From JAKBCQ01 sp021807585 (GTDB lineage Bacteria; Planctomycetota; Planctomycetia; Isosphaerales; Isosphaeraceae): DNA of 12,709 bases. Positions 7,171 to 12,689 of this stretch are shown in pieces. The first letter of the stretch is position 1; every line of letters starts with the position of its first letter. The position numbers were made by a program, and so were the translations under genes. The stretch lies in assembly GCA_027325115.1 (NCBI GenBank), contig DAHWFG010000377.1:1-12709 (forward strand), in the 5' to 3' direction. Under the pieces are notes generated by a model that was not told the origin of the DNA, ran no database searches, and worked only from the letters and a program-made list of their open reading frames with translations.

Positions 7171-8327
7171 ACCGTCTTGCGATACCGCCGGGAGGGACGC
7201 TGGGAGTCATCGGCGGAGGCCAGCTCGGCCGGATGTTTGTCCATGCGGCACAACGGATGGGATATCGGACGATCGTCCTTTCTCCCGAGGGGGACGGTCC
7301 CGCGGCGCAGGCTTCGAACGAGTCGATCGTCGCGGCTTACGACGATCTCGCGGCTCTTCACAAACTGGCGGCCGAAGCCGACGCGGTGACGATCGAGTTC
7401 GAGAACGTCTCGGCCGCGGCGCTGCGGCTGCTCGGTCGATCGATTCCCGTCCGCCCCTCGTGGCGTACCGTTTGGATCTGCCAAAATCGGCTCCGCGAGA
7501 AGACTTTCCTCGCCGACCGAGGTTTTCCCTCGCCCCCCTGGGCGCCGCTCCGAAACGAAGCCGATCTAGCTCAAATAATCAAACACATGCCGATTCCTCT
7601 TATTCTTAAGACCGCGGCTTCGGGTTATGACGGGAAGGGGCAAATCAAGGTTGAGCGGCGCGCGGAGATCGAGCGATCGTGGCGCGCGCTCGGCGGGGTG
7701 AAGTGTGTCGCGGAGGGGTTTGTCGATTTCATCGCCGAGCTTTCGGTGATTATCGCGCGGGGAGTCGACGGTCAATCGACGGTTTTTCCCACGGCTCTCA
7801 ACCGGCATGCGCGTCACATACTTGATACGACGGTGCTTCCCGCGCCCGTGGGTCCGATCGTTACGCTCGAGTCGAAACGGCTGGCAATCGAGGTCGCCGA
7901 GGCGCTCGATCTGATTGGGGTGTTGACCGTCGAGTTGTTTCTCGGGCAAGATGGGACGTTATTGATTAACGAATTGGCGCCCCGGCCGCACAATTCGGGG
8001 CACGCGACGATCGAGGCGTGCGTGACGAGCCAGTTCGAGCAGCAAGTTCGCGTGATGTCGGGATCGCCGCCGGGTTCGACCGATCTGCTCTTTCCGACGG
8101 CCATGGCGAATTTATTGGGCGAGATCTGGGCCGAAGGAGAACCCGATTGGCGGGTTCTGTTTGAGTTCGACCCGGGGGTGAAGCTGCATCTGTACGGCAA
8201 ATCGGCCGCGGCGGCGGGGCGGAAGATGGGGCATTTGACGGTTGTCGACCGCGAACCCCAAACCGCGCTCAACCGGGCGATCGCGGCGCGAGAAGCGGTT
8301 CAAGCATCGTATCGGCGCATTTCATAA
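7167..8327 (+). CDS. purK: N5-carboxyaminoimidazole ribonucleotide synthase (PurK, ATP-grasp)
   Basis: PurK uses ATP and bicarbonate to carboxylate AIR to N5-CAIR, which PurE then rearranges. At 386 residues the protein has normal length. The N-terminal nucleotide-fold loop is GVIGGGQLGRM (13-23), followed by the PurK-typical TIEFENVS at 75-82. The ATP-grasp part shows NRLREKTFLADRG at 107-119, LKTAASGYDGKGQIKV at 147-162 (glycine-rich ATP loop) and NELAPRPHNSGHATIEAC at 268-285, the conserved metal- and phosphate-binding block. Its ATG overlaps the purE stop in ATGA, so the two are almost certainly co-translated. The following gene starts 30 bases after the stop with no terminator visible between them, so transcription probably continues into the downstream genes. 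Confidence 0.97.
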   Translation: MNRLAIPPGGTLGVIGGGQLGRMFVHAAQRMGYRTIVLSPEGDGPAAQASNESIVAAYDDLAALHKLAAEADAVTIEFENVSAAALRLLGRSIPVRPSWRTVWICQNRLREKTFLADRGFPSPPWAPLRNEADLAQIIKHMPIPLILKTAASGYDGKGQIKVERRAEIERSWRALGGVKCVAEGFVDFIAELSVIIARGVDGQSTVFPTALNRHARHILDTTVLPAPVGPIVTLESKRLAIEVAEALDLIGVLTVELFLGQDGTLLINELAPRPHNSGHATIEACVTSQFEQQVRVMSGSPPGSTDLLFPTAMANLLGEIWAEGEPDWRVLFEFDPGVKLHLYGKSAAAAGRKMGHLTVVDREPQTALNRAIAAREAVQASYRRIS

Positions 8328-8357
8328 GTGAGATAGTTTATATTTAGGTAGATAAGT

Positions 8358-8996
8358 ATGAATTCACAGGGGGATGAGAATAGGCGCGGCGGTTCGGCGG
8401 GTCGCGATCGGCCCGCCGCGGGGGGACGACGCCGGCCGTCGGGACCGGCTCGCGGCCCCGGCGGGTCGGGACAAGGCGGAGCGAGGGGGGCCGGAAGGCC
8501 CGCTGGAGGGGGACGTCGGCCGTCGTCGATCGGCCTGCGCGAACTCGGCAGGGGGGAATTCGAACTTGTCCATCCCAAGATCGTTTATGATTTGATGGAA
8601 GATTATCACGAGGGGATCGAGCTCTGGCGCGCCGGCGAGCCCGAGGACGCGGTCGACGCCTTGCGGTACGCGCTCGAAGGTTGCGGCGATTTCGCCTGGG
8701 CGCATGTGGCGCTGGGTCGGATCGCGCTCGATGTTTTCAAGGATCCGTCGCTCGCTCGTGGACATTTCGGCTACGTGGTCGAACTGATCGAACGAACGAT
8801 TCCGCCCGGGTTTCGCGGCCGATTGCCGCGTGATTTGCCGGGCAATGCGCCCTTTTTCGACGCGGTCGACGGCTTGGTCGAATGTTTGCGCCGGCTCGGC
8901 CGCGCCGACGACGCCGCCCGCCTGCGAGACGACGTCGATCGGCTGTTGGGAAAACGAAAACCCCCCGAGCCGCCCGGTCGGGAGCGGAGAAAGTGA
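8358..8996 (+). CDS. TPR-like protein with a Gly/Arg/Pro-rich disordered N-terminus, unknown function
   Basis: Of 212 residues, 1-57 are almost only Gly, Arg, Pro, Ala and Ser and are probably disordered and strongly basic. The rest is a compact helical domain: FELVHPKIVYDLMEDYHEG (68-86), IELWRAGEPEDAVDALRYAL (87-106), CGDFAWAHVALGRIALDVFK (109-128), LARGHFGYVVELIERTIPPG (132-151), and FFDAVDGLVECLRRLGRADD (166-185). The helix-pair spacing and small/large pattern match tetratricopeptide-like repeats, and the sequence resembles planctomycete TPR proteins that I know only as hypothetical. It should be cytoplasmic, and the basic tail could bind nucleic acid, though that is a guess. It follows purK by 30 bases and its stop overlaps the next start (GTGA). 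Confidence 0.85.
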   Translation: MNSQGDENRRGGSAGRDRPAAGGRRRPSGPARGPGGSGQGGARGAGRPAGGGRRPSSIGLRELGRGEFELVHPKIVYDLMEDYHEGIELWRAGEPEDAVDALRYALEGCGDFAWAHVALGRIALDVFKDPSLARGHFGYVVELIERTIPPGFRGRLPRDLPGNAPFFDAVDGLVECLRRLGRADDAARLRDDVDRLLGKRKPPEPPGRERRK

Positions 8997-9277
8997 TCTT
9001 ATCGGTTCCCATTCGGAGCGGTCTTGAAAGTCTTTGGTTCGGGACCGTTTTTTCGGCTTGTCAGGATCGAGAGGACCGTATAGAACGGCCGATCGTAAGG
9101 GGCTCGGAGACGGCGGAAGCCGATCTCGACGCCGTTTCGACCGTCGTTCATCGAACGTCGATCGAAATCACGCGTGAGAACCGGAAGATTTCTTTCGGCA
9201 TGGCTTATCAATATCCGTTTCGAGCGTCGGTCGAGGCTCGGGTCGCGACCGACCGACATGGGGCGCAGGAACCATGA
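8993..9277 (+). CDS. Small protein of unknown function (94 residues) coupled to both neighbours
   Basis: The frame starts at a GTG (8993) overlapping the upstream stop in GTGA, and stops at a TGA (9275-9277) overlapping the ispE start in ATGA. GGAG (8981-8984) lies 8 bases before the GTG. This double four-base overlap in an otherwise packed operon is the main evidence that it is a real gene. The product begins VILSVPIRSGLESLWFGTVF, continues with a charged middle and SACQDRED, and has ITRENRKISFGMAYQYPFR near the C-terminus. There is no signal peptide, Cys pair or membrane segment. I recognise no family. An antisense frame (8999-9259) covers the same bases but has no comparable support. The protein could be a small enzyme subunit or regulator tied to IspE, which is inference from context only. 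Confidence 0.6.
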   Translation: MILSVPIRSGLESLWFGTVFSACQDREDRIERPIVRGSETAEADLDAVSTVVHRTSIEITRENRKISFGMAYQYPFRASVEARVATDRHGAQEP

Positions 9278-10173
9278 TCGTCCGATCGTTCGCCGCCGGC
9301 GTGGAGGTCCTCGCCCCGGCGAAGTTAAATGTGTTCCTCGAGATTCTAGGCCGCCGTCGAGACGGCTACCACGAGTTGGAAACGCTGATGGTGACGATCG
9401 ATCTCGCCGACATTCTGACGTTTCACGACGATCCTTCGGGAGTCGTGTCGTTGGAATGTAGCGAACCGTCGATGCCGCGCGGTTCCGAGAATCTGGTGGT
9501 GCGAGCGGCCGAACGGCTCCGCGCCTGGGCGCGGGCCGAGGGGGACGATCGTCCGCTGGGAGCGGCGATCACTCTCGACAAGCGAATCCCGGCTCGCGCC
9601 GGGCTTGGCGGGGGTTCGAGCGACGCCGCGGCGACGCTGGCGGGGCTTGATCGCCTTTGGAATCTGGGAACTCCCGCGGAGCGCTTGGACGCGCTCGCGG
9701 GCGAACTCGGCAGCGACGTTCCGTTCTTCGGTCGGAATGCGAAGGCCGCGATTTGCCGAGGTCGAGGAGAAGTCGTCGAGCCCCTCGCCGATCCTCATCC
9801 CTTGACCTTCGTGCTCGTCGAACCTCCGCTCGGCGTATCGACCGAATCCGTCTATCGACATGTCTCGATACCGGATCGGCCTCGATCCGTCGAACCCGTT
9901 CGCGCGGCGCTCCTCGGGGGGGACTTCGTCGAACTGGGTCGTCTGATGTTCAATCGTTTGCAAGAGGTCGCCGAATCGCTCGTCCCGGATCTCGTCCCGA
10001 TCCGCCGCGCGCTCGCCGACCTGGGATCGTCGCTCGACGGACGTCTGATGAGCGGCAGCGGGTCGACGTATTTCGGCCTCTGTCGCGACGGTCAGGCGGC
10101 GAAAGACGCCGCGCGTCGGCTCGACGAACTCGGCTTGGGTCGGGTTCGGGTCGTCGCCGGGGGCGTGAATTAG
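9274..10173 (+). CDS. ispE: 4-diphosphocytidyl-2-C-methyl-D-erythritol kinase (IspE)
   Basis: IspE phosphorylates CDP-methylerythritol with ATP in the MEP pathway to isoprenoid precursors. It is a GHMP-superfamily kinase. The 299-residue protein has PAKLNVFLEILGRRRDGYHE at 15-34 with catalytic Lys17, the GHMP glycine loop IPARAGLGGGSSDAAA at 105-120, GSDVPFF at 146-152 with the catalytic Asp148, and the C-terminal MSGSGSTYFGL motif. Length and order of motifs are normal. The start overlaps the preceding small gene by four bases, with AGGA at 9267-9270. A 38-base gap leads to spoVG. The pairing of ispE with spoVG is seen in many bacteria, including planctomycetes and Bacillus, where spoVG lies close to ispE. 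Confidence 0.97.
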   Translation: MIVRSFAAGVEVLAPAKLNVFLEILGRRRDGYHELETLMVTIDLADILTFHDDPSGVVSLECSEPSMPRGSENLVVRAAERLRAWARAEGDDRPLGAAITLDKRIPARAGLGGGSSDAAATLAGLDRLWNLGTPAERLDALAGELGSDVPFFGRNAKAAICRGRGEVVEPLADPHPLTFVLVEPPLGVSTESVYRHVSIPDRPRSVEPVRAALLGGDFVELGRLMFNRLQEVAESLVPDLVPIRRALADLGSSLDGRLMSGSGSTYFGLCRDGQAAKDAARRLDELGLGRVRVVAGGVN

Positions 10174-10197
10174 GAATTCAATCGAGTCCGCCACGTA

Positions 10198-10203
10198 AAG
10201 GAG
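10198..10203 (+). promoter_or_regulatory. Shine-Dalgarno AAGGAG that sets the GTG start of spoVG
   Basis: AAGGAG lies 8 bases before the GTG at 10212. The reading frame stays open far upstream, inside ispE, so this site together with the start of SpoVG similarity (DITEVRIKL) decides the start. Confidence 0.8.
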
Positions 10204-10211
10204 TACCGGCC

Positions 10212-10889
10212 GTGGATATCACCGAAGTCCGCATCAAGCTCATGGAAGACAACTCGGGAAGCAACGAACGGCTGCAAGCCTTTTGCAGCATCACCTTTGA
10301 CGACATGTTCGTCATTCGCGACCTCAAAATCATCGAGGGCGCCAAGGGTTTCTTCGTCGCGATGCCTTCGCGGAAACTCACCGATCGGTGCTCGCATTGC
10401 GGCACCAAAAACCACCTCCGAAGCCGCTTCTGCAACCAGTGCGGCGCCCGCCTCGACGAAAATCGGGCCATCCGCGACGCCGACGGACGAGCCAAGCTCC
10501 ACGCCGACATCGCCCACCCCATCAACTCGGGCGCTCGCGAAAAAATCCAATCCGCCGTCCTCGAGGCCTACGCCGACGAACTCGAACGGTCGAAAATGCC
10601 CGGCTACGTCTCCCGATACGACGAGATCGACGCCGATTACGATTCCCCCTTCGACGCCCCCGTCGGAGCGCCGGGTCATTCACACGCCCATGCTCATATG
10701 CACGGCCATATGGGACACTCGCATTCCGAGCCGCCGCTTCGTCGCGGACCCCTCCGCGGACACACCCAGCATTCTCGCTCAAACGGCGGAATGTATCGCG
10801 GTCCTCACGTCCCCCCGCGTAAGGATTCGCTCGACGGACTCGCTCCCACCGATCTCGATTCCACAGGCGATTTCGCCTCGGGGCTCTAA
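10212..10889 (+). CDS. spoVG: SpoVG-family RNA/DNA-binding regulator with an inserted zinc ribbon and a His-rich C-terminal extension
   Basis: SpoVG is a small site-specific nucleic-acid-binding regulator. Canonical proteins have about 85-100 residues; this one has 225. Residues 1-57 are the first half of the fold (DITEVRIKLMED, ITFDDMFVIRDLKIIEGAKG, FFVAMPSRK) and residues 99-120 the second (DIAHPINSGAREKIQSAVLE). Between them sits a four-Cys zinc ribbon: C60-x2-C63 (CSHCGTKNHLR) and C74-x2-C77 (FCNQCGARL). Residues 121-225 form a disordered tail with a His cluster at 156-171 (eight His in 16 residues) and then Arg/Pro/Gly-rich sequence. The GTG start is fixed by AAGGAG. The gene ends the purE-ispE-spoVG group and is followed by a strong hairpin. 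The halves of SpoVG remain complete, so the insert probably forms a loop-out domain. Confidence 0.93.
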   Translation: MDITEVRIKLMEDNSGSNERLQAFCSITFDDMFVIRDLKIIEGAKGFFVAMPSRKLTDRCSHCGTKNHLRSRFCNQCGARLDENRAIRDADGRAKLHADIAHPINSGAREKIQSAVLEAYADELERSKMPGYVSRYDEIDADYDSPFDAPVGAPGHSHAHAHMHGHMGHSHSEPPLRRGPLRGHTQHSRSNGGMYRGPHVPPRKDSLDGLAPTDLDSTGDFASGL

Positions 10890-10922
10890 TCGAGCCGCGA
10901 AAACCGCCGCCAATTCCAAGTT

Positions 10923-10967
10923 CAATCGCCCGGCCGAGATCGCCTTCCATCCCGGCCGGGCCGATTG
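10923..10967. terminator. Strong hairpin between spoVG and the convergent RpnS-like gene, likely bidirectional terminator
   Basis: CAATCGCCCGGCCG (10923-10936) pairs with CGGCCGGGCCGATTG (10953-10967), giving 14 base pairs with one bulged base and a 16-base loop. On the plus side an AT-rich stretch (ATATTTAGATATTTC) follows, although it is not a pure T-run. Confidence 0.65.
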
Positions 10968-10996
10968 ATATTTAGATATTTCTTTGATCAATATGC

Positions 10997-11338
10997 TCAC
11001 GATGCATTGACGAGATCCCCCCAGGTTTTCGCCGTGAGCACCCGAAGCGCCATGCGCTTGAGCCGTTCGTGATCGTCGATCGATTCAATCGAGGCTCGTG
11101 TCGCGGCGTCGGGTGGACCCAAGAGTTTCTCGCCGAGCGATAACAGAGTCTCTCGCAACGAGATCAGGCCCTTTTGAATTCCCTTTTCAATCCCTTTTTG
11201 AATTCCCTTTTCAATCCCTTTTTGAATTCCCTTTTCAATCCCTTTTTGAATTCCCTTTTCGATCCCCTTTTCAATCCCCTTTTTCTCCCCTTCCTCGAGC
11301 AGCATCTGGTAAAACGACGACTCTTGAAAAAGATTCAT
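10997..11338 (-). CDS. Stand-alone Rpn C-terminal-domain protein (RpnS-like candidate antitoxin), 113 residues
   Basis: The ATG at 11338 has GGAGG (11348-11352) 9 bases upstream, the same layout as the internal start of the neighbouring full-length gene. The product begins MNLFQESSFYQMLLEEGEKK, continues with nine tetrapeptide units (GIEK/GIQK) and ends with a 57-residue conserved tail (GLISLRETLLSLGEKLLG, DAATRASIESIDD, RMALRVLTAKTW). It lacks the nuclease domain entirely. A frame extension to a TTG at 11428 adds about 30 unrelated residues with no Shine-Dalgarno and is not favoured. E. coli Rpn systems make a separate C-terminal fragment that inhibits the full toxin, so this could be a second inhibitor. 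It could equally be a truncated relic, but its reading frame is intact. It lies 73-160 bases downstream of the full-length gene, in the same direction, and converges on spoVG. Confidence 0.7.
   Translation of the reverse strand: MNLFQESSFYQMLLEEGEKKGIEKGIEKGIQKGIEKGIQKGIEKGIQKGIEKGIQKGLISLRETLLSLGEKLLGPPDAATRASIESIDDHERLKRMALRVLTAKTWGDLVNAS
11171..11278 (-). repeat. Nine 12-bp tandem repeats encoding GIEK/GIQK in the stand-alone copy
   Basis: On the coding strand the unit is GGG-ATT-GAA-AAG with small variations. Reading N to C the units are two GIEK, then GIQK and GIEK alternating to a final GIQK, so part of the array is a 24-bp higher-order repeat. A degenerate GEKK unit (11279-11290) precedes it. 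Confidence 0.95.
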
Positions 11339-11347
11339 CAACGAAAG

Positions 11348-11352
11348 CCTCC
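11348..11352 (-). promoter_or_regulatory. GGAGG Shine-Dalgarno of the stand-alone RpnS-like gene
   Basis: Minus-strand GGAGG (forward CCTCC) lies 9 bases before the ATG at 11338. It is the most upstream part of the duplicated block. Confidence 0.7.
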
Positions 11353-11501
11353 ACTTCTGCGCCGCTGATTCGCGGACGCTGAACGGACCAGGCGCACTTG
11401 GGATATCGATCGTGTGATGCCGCTTCAAATCAACCGCCGCTCATCTCAATTCAATAGGCGACGCCGACGACATTCGCCAACATTCTTGAATCTTGTATTT
11501 C

Positions 11502-11891
11502 TCACGATTCATTGAGGACATCCTCCCAGGTTTTCGCCGAGAGAACCCGAAGCGCCATGCGCTTGAGCCGTTCGAGATCGTCGATCGATTCAATCGAGGC
11601 TCGTGTCGCGGCGTCGGGTGGACCCAAAAGTGTCTCGCCGAGCGACGACAGAGTCTCTCGCAACGAGATCAGGCCCTTTTGAATTCCCGTTTGAATCCCC
11701 TTTTCAATCCCCTTTTCAATCCCCTTTTCAATCCCCTTTTCAATCCCCTTTTCAATCCCCGTTTGAATCCCCTGTTCAATTCCCGTTTGAATCCCCTTTT
11801 CAATCCCCTTTTCAATCCCCTTTTCAATCCCCTTTTTCTCCCCTTCCTCGAGCAGCATCTGGTAAAACGACGACTCTTGCAAAAGATTCAT
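11502..11891 (-). CDS. Internal in-frame ORF (gene within the Rpn gene), RpnS-like C-terminal fragment of 129 residues
   Basis: Met210 of the full-length protein (ATG at 11891-11889) is preceded by a perfect GGAGG (forward 11901-11905) with 9-base spacing, inside the codons for Arg-Arg-Leu-Ser-Ser. Independent initiation here would release only the C-terminal domain: head MNLLQESSFYQMLLEEGEKK, 13 repeats and tail. In E. coli such fragments (RpnS) are made from internal starts and block the full-length toxin (RpnL). The stand-alone copy nearby starts at the equivalent Met with the equivalent GGAGG, which strengthens the case. The fragment's existence is predicted from sequence only. Confidence 0.6.
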   Translation of the reverse strand: MNLLQESSFYQMLLEEGEKKGIEKGIEKGIEKGIQTGIEQGIQTGIEKGIEKGIEKGIEKGIEKGIQTGIQKGLISLRETLSSLGETLLGPPDAATRASIESIDDLERLKRMALRVLSAKTWEDVLNES

Positions 11892-12518
11892 TGAAGAAAG
11901 CCTCCGCATCAGATCCTCGATCTGTTCGCGATCGATTCGCAACCCCGCCATAAGGAGCGAAGCCACCATAATTGTACTCGCCGTCGACGAATCCGTCTCT
12001 TGAATCATGCGAGCGTCGATTCGACGTAGAATGGTCGGAACCGCTTCGACGGGAACGTTCGCCAACGAAGCCATCGGCAAAATCGCCCGCGGTCCGTTCA
12101 AAATCGACTCGGCGTCGAGTTCCCACAATCGAACCACTGAATACCGGAACAGCGTCACCACACCGAACCCGTCGATCCTTCTTACATGCCTCCCGTTGAA
12201 CTTTCGTGAATCGGCCGAGGGGCGGAGCAACATCAAGACGCTCATCACCGGGATCTTGCCGACTCCCGCAATTAACACGTTCGAGCGCAACAACCGCCGA
12301 ATCGTCTTCTTTCCCGGCGTCGATTGGAACTCGAGATGAATCATCCAGGGTTTGCGACCGCCGATCTTGAACACCTTGTCGACATCCGATTTCACCGTCG
12401 ACACTTCGGTTTTGACCGCCGAAACGGGACCGTCGGGATTGAACCCAAGAAACTGCAACCACGCGACGGGATCATAATCCATCAGCATTTTCATCGTGAT
12501 GTCGTAGGGCTTGTGCAT
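11502..12518 (-). CDS. Rpn-family PD-(D/E)XK nuclease/putative transposase, full length (338 residues)
   Basis: Rpn (recombination-promoting nuclease) proteins are DNA endonucleases of the PD-(D/E)XK fold; in E. coli some act as toxins against phage. The start MHKPYDITMKML is the conserved beginning of this family, followed by WLQFLGF (20-26). The nuclease core shows Asp47 in DVDKVFKIG and E63-x-Q65 in WMIHLEFQS, the D...ExQ variant of the catalytic motif. Residues ~70-205 are helical and complete the family domain. Residues 210-338 are a separable domain: MNLLQESSFYQ, 13 tetrapeptide repeats, then a 57-residue tail. An internal start for this domain is likely. A weak site (GGAAT) precedes the ATG at 12518. 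The upstream gene-free end of the window contains a palindrome. Length, motifs and intact frame suggest it is functional. Confidence 0.9.
   Translation of the reverse strand: MHKPYDITMKMLMDYDPVAWLQFLGFNPDGPVSAVKTEVSTVKSDVDKVFKIGGRKPWMIHLEFQSTPGKKTIRRLLRSNVLIAGVGKIPVMSVLMLLRPSADSRKFNGRHVRRIDGFGVVTLFRYSVVRLWELDAESILNGPRAILPMASLANVPVEAVPTILRRIDARMIQETDSSTASTIMVASLLMAGLRIDREQIEDLMRRLSSMNLLQESSFYQMLLEEGEKKGIEKGIEKGIEKGIQTGIEQGIQTGIEKGIEKGIEKGIEKGIEKGIQTGIQKGLISLRETLSSLGETLLGPPDAATRASIESIDDLERLKRMALRVLSAKTWEDVLNES
11676..11831 (-). repeat. Thirteen 12-bp tandem repeats encoding GIEK/GIQT/GIEQ/GIQK in the full-length Rpn gene
   Basis: The units run, N to C, three GIEK, GIQT, GIEQ, GIQT, five GIEK, GIQT and GIQK. 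The base unit is GGG-ATT-GAA-AAG. The four-residue period would place the array on a long, regular, highly charged alpha-helix. A GEKK unit (11832-11843) precedes it. The number differs from the nine in the neighbouring copy. Confidence 0.95.
11901..11905 (-). promoter_or_regulatory. Internal GGAGG Shine-Dalgarno within the Rpn gene
   Basis: Minus-strand GGAGG lies 9 bases before the in-frame internal ATG at 11891. It is better than the site in front of the full-length start at 12518. Confidence 0.6.
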
Positions 12519-12673
12519 TATTTATTCCGAATTCATGGAAGATTCAATCGCTGGGATAAATGTCCCGTCCACCATACCACACAATCCATCAATGAAAATC
12601 CACGCCTCGGCTCGATAAAAATCGAACACAAAACCAACCCCCGCCGTCGATCGACAATAACATCAGCATATTC

Positions 12674-12689
12674 ATAAATCATGATTTAT
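12674..12689. promoter_or_regulatory. Perfect 16-bp AT-rich palindrome upstream of the Rpn gene (possible operator)
   Basis: ATAAATCATGATTTAT is a perfect inverted repeat with no spacer, 156 bases upstream of the Rpn start. Such a site could bind a dimeric regulator. No regulator gene is visible in the window, and the rest of the 12519-12709 region shows only a small GGGA/TCCC hairpin at 12556-12569. Confidence 0.4.

Larger units (their letters stand above)
10996..11905. repeat. Segmental duplication of the Rpn C-terminal domain: block A 10996-11352, block B 11501-11905
   Basis: Block A (357 bp) and block B (405 bp) are the same sequence apart from point differences and four 12-bp repeat units, which account for the whole 48-bp length difference. 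Both run from the GGAGG Shine-Dalgarno to just beyond the stop codon. On either side similarity ends abruptly. The encoded tails after the repeats differ at 8 of 57 residues and the heads at 1 of 20. Confidence 0.9.

Noticed and set aside
8999..9259. Minus-strand frame of 86 residues between the TPR-like gene and ispE
   Set aside because: The plus-strand frame has start/stop coupling to both neighbours and a Shine-Dalgarno; the minus frame has neither.
9346..10194. Long minus-strand open frame (282 residues) opposite ispE
   Set aside because: It is the antisense shadow of a clear IspE with all motifs; the product is Arg-rich with no family features.
9657..10211. Upstream extension of the spoVG frame into ispE
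   Set aside because: SpoVG similarity and the Shine-Dalgarno place the start at 10212; the upstream part is Arg-rich and antisense-like in composition.
11339..11428. N-terminal extension of the stand-alone RpnS-like gene to a TTG at 11428
   Set aside because: No Shine-Dalgarno, no similarity to the Rpn protein, and the ATG at 11338 matches the internal start of the full gene.
11404..11433. Possible minus-strand promoter for the stand-alone RpnS-like gene (TTGATT, 18 bases, TCGATA)
   Set aside because: The -10 match is poor; kept only as a note because the gene could also be transcribed from the full-length Rpn promoter.
11171..11831. Possible CRISPR array
   Set aside because: Repeats are 12-bp contiguous units within coding frames with no spacers.
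11098..11894. Plus-strand frames rich in Phe-Pro/Asn-Pro-Leu repeats
   Set aside because: They are antisense translations of the 12-bp repeats of the Rpn genes.
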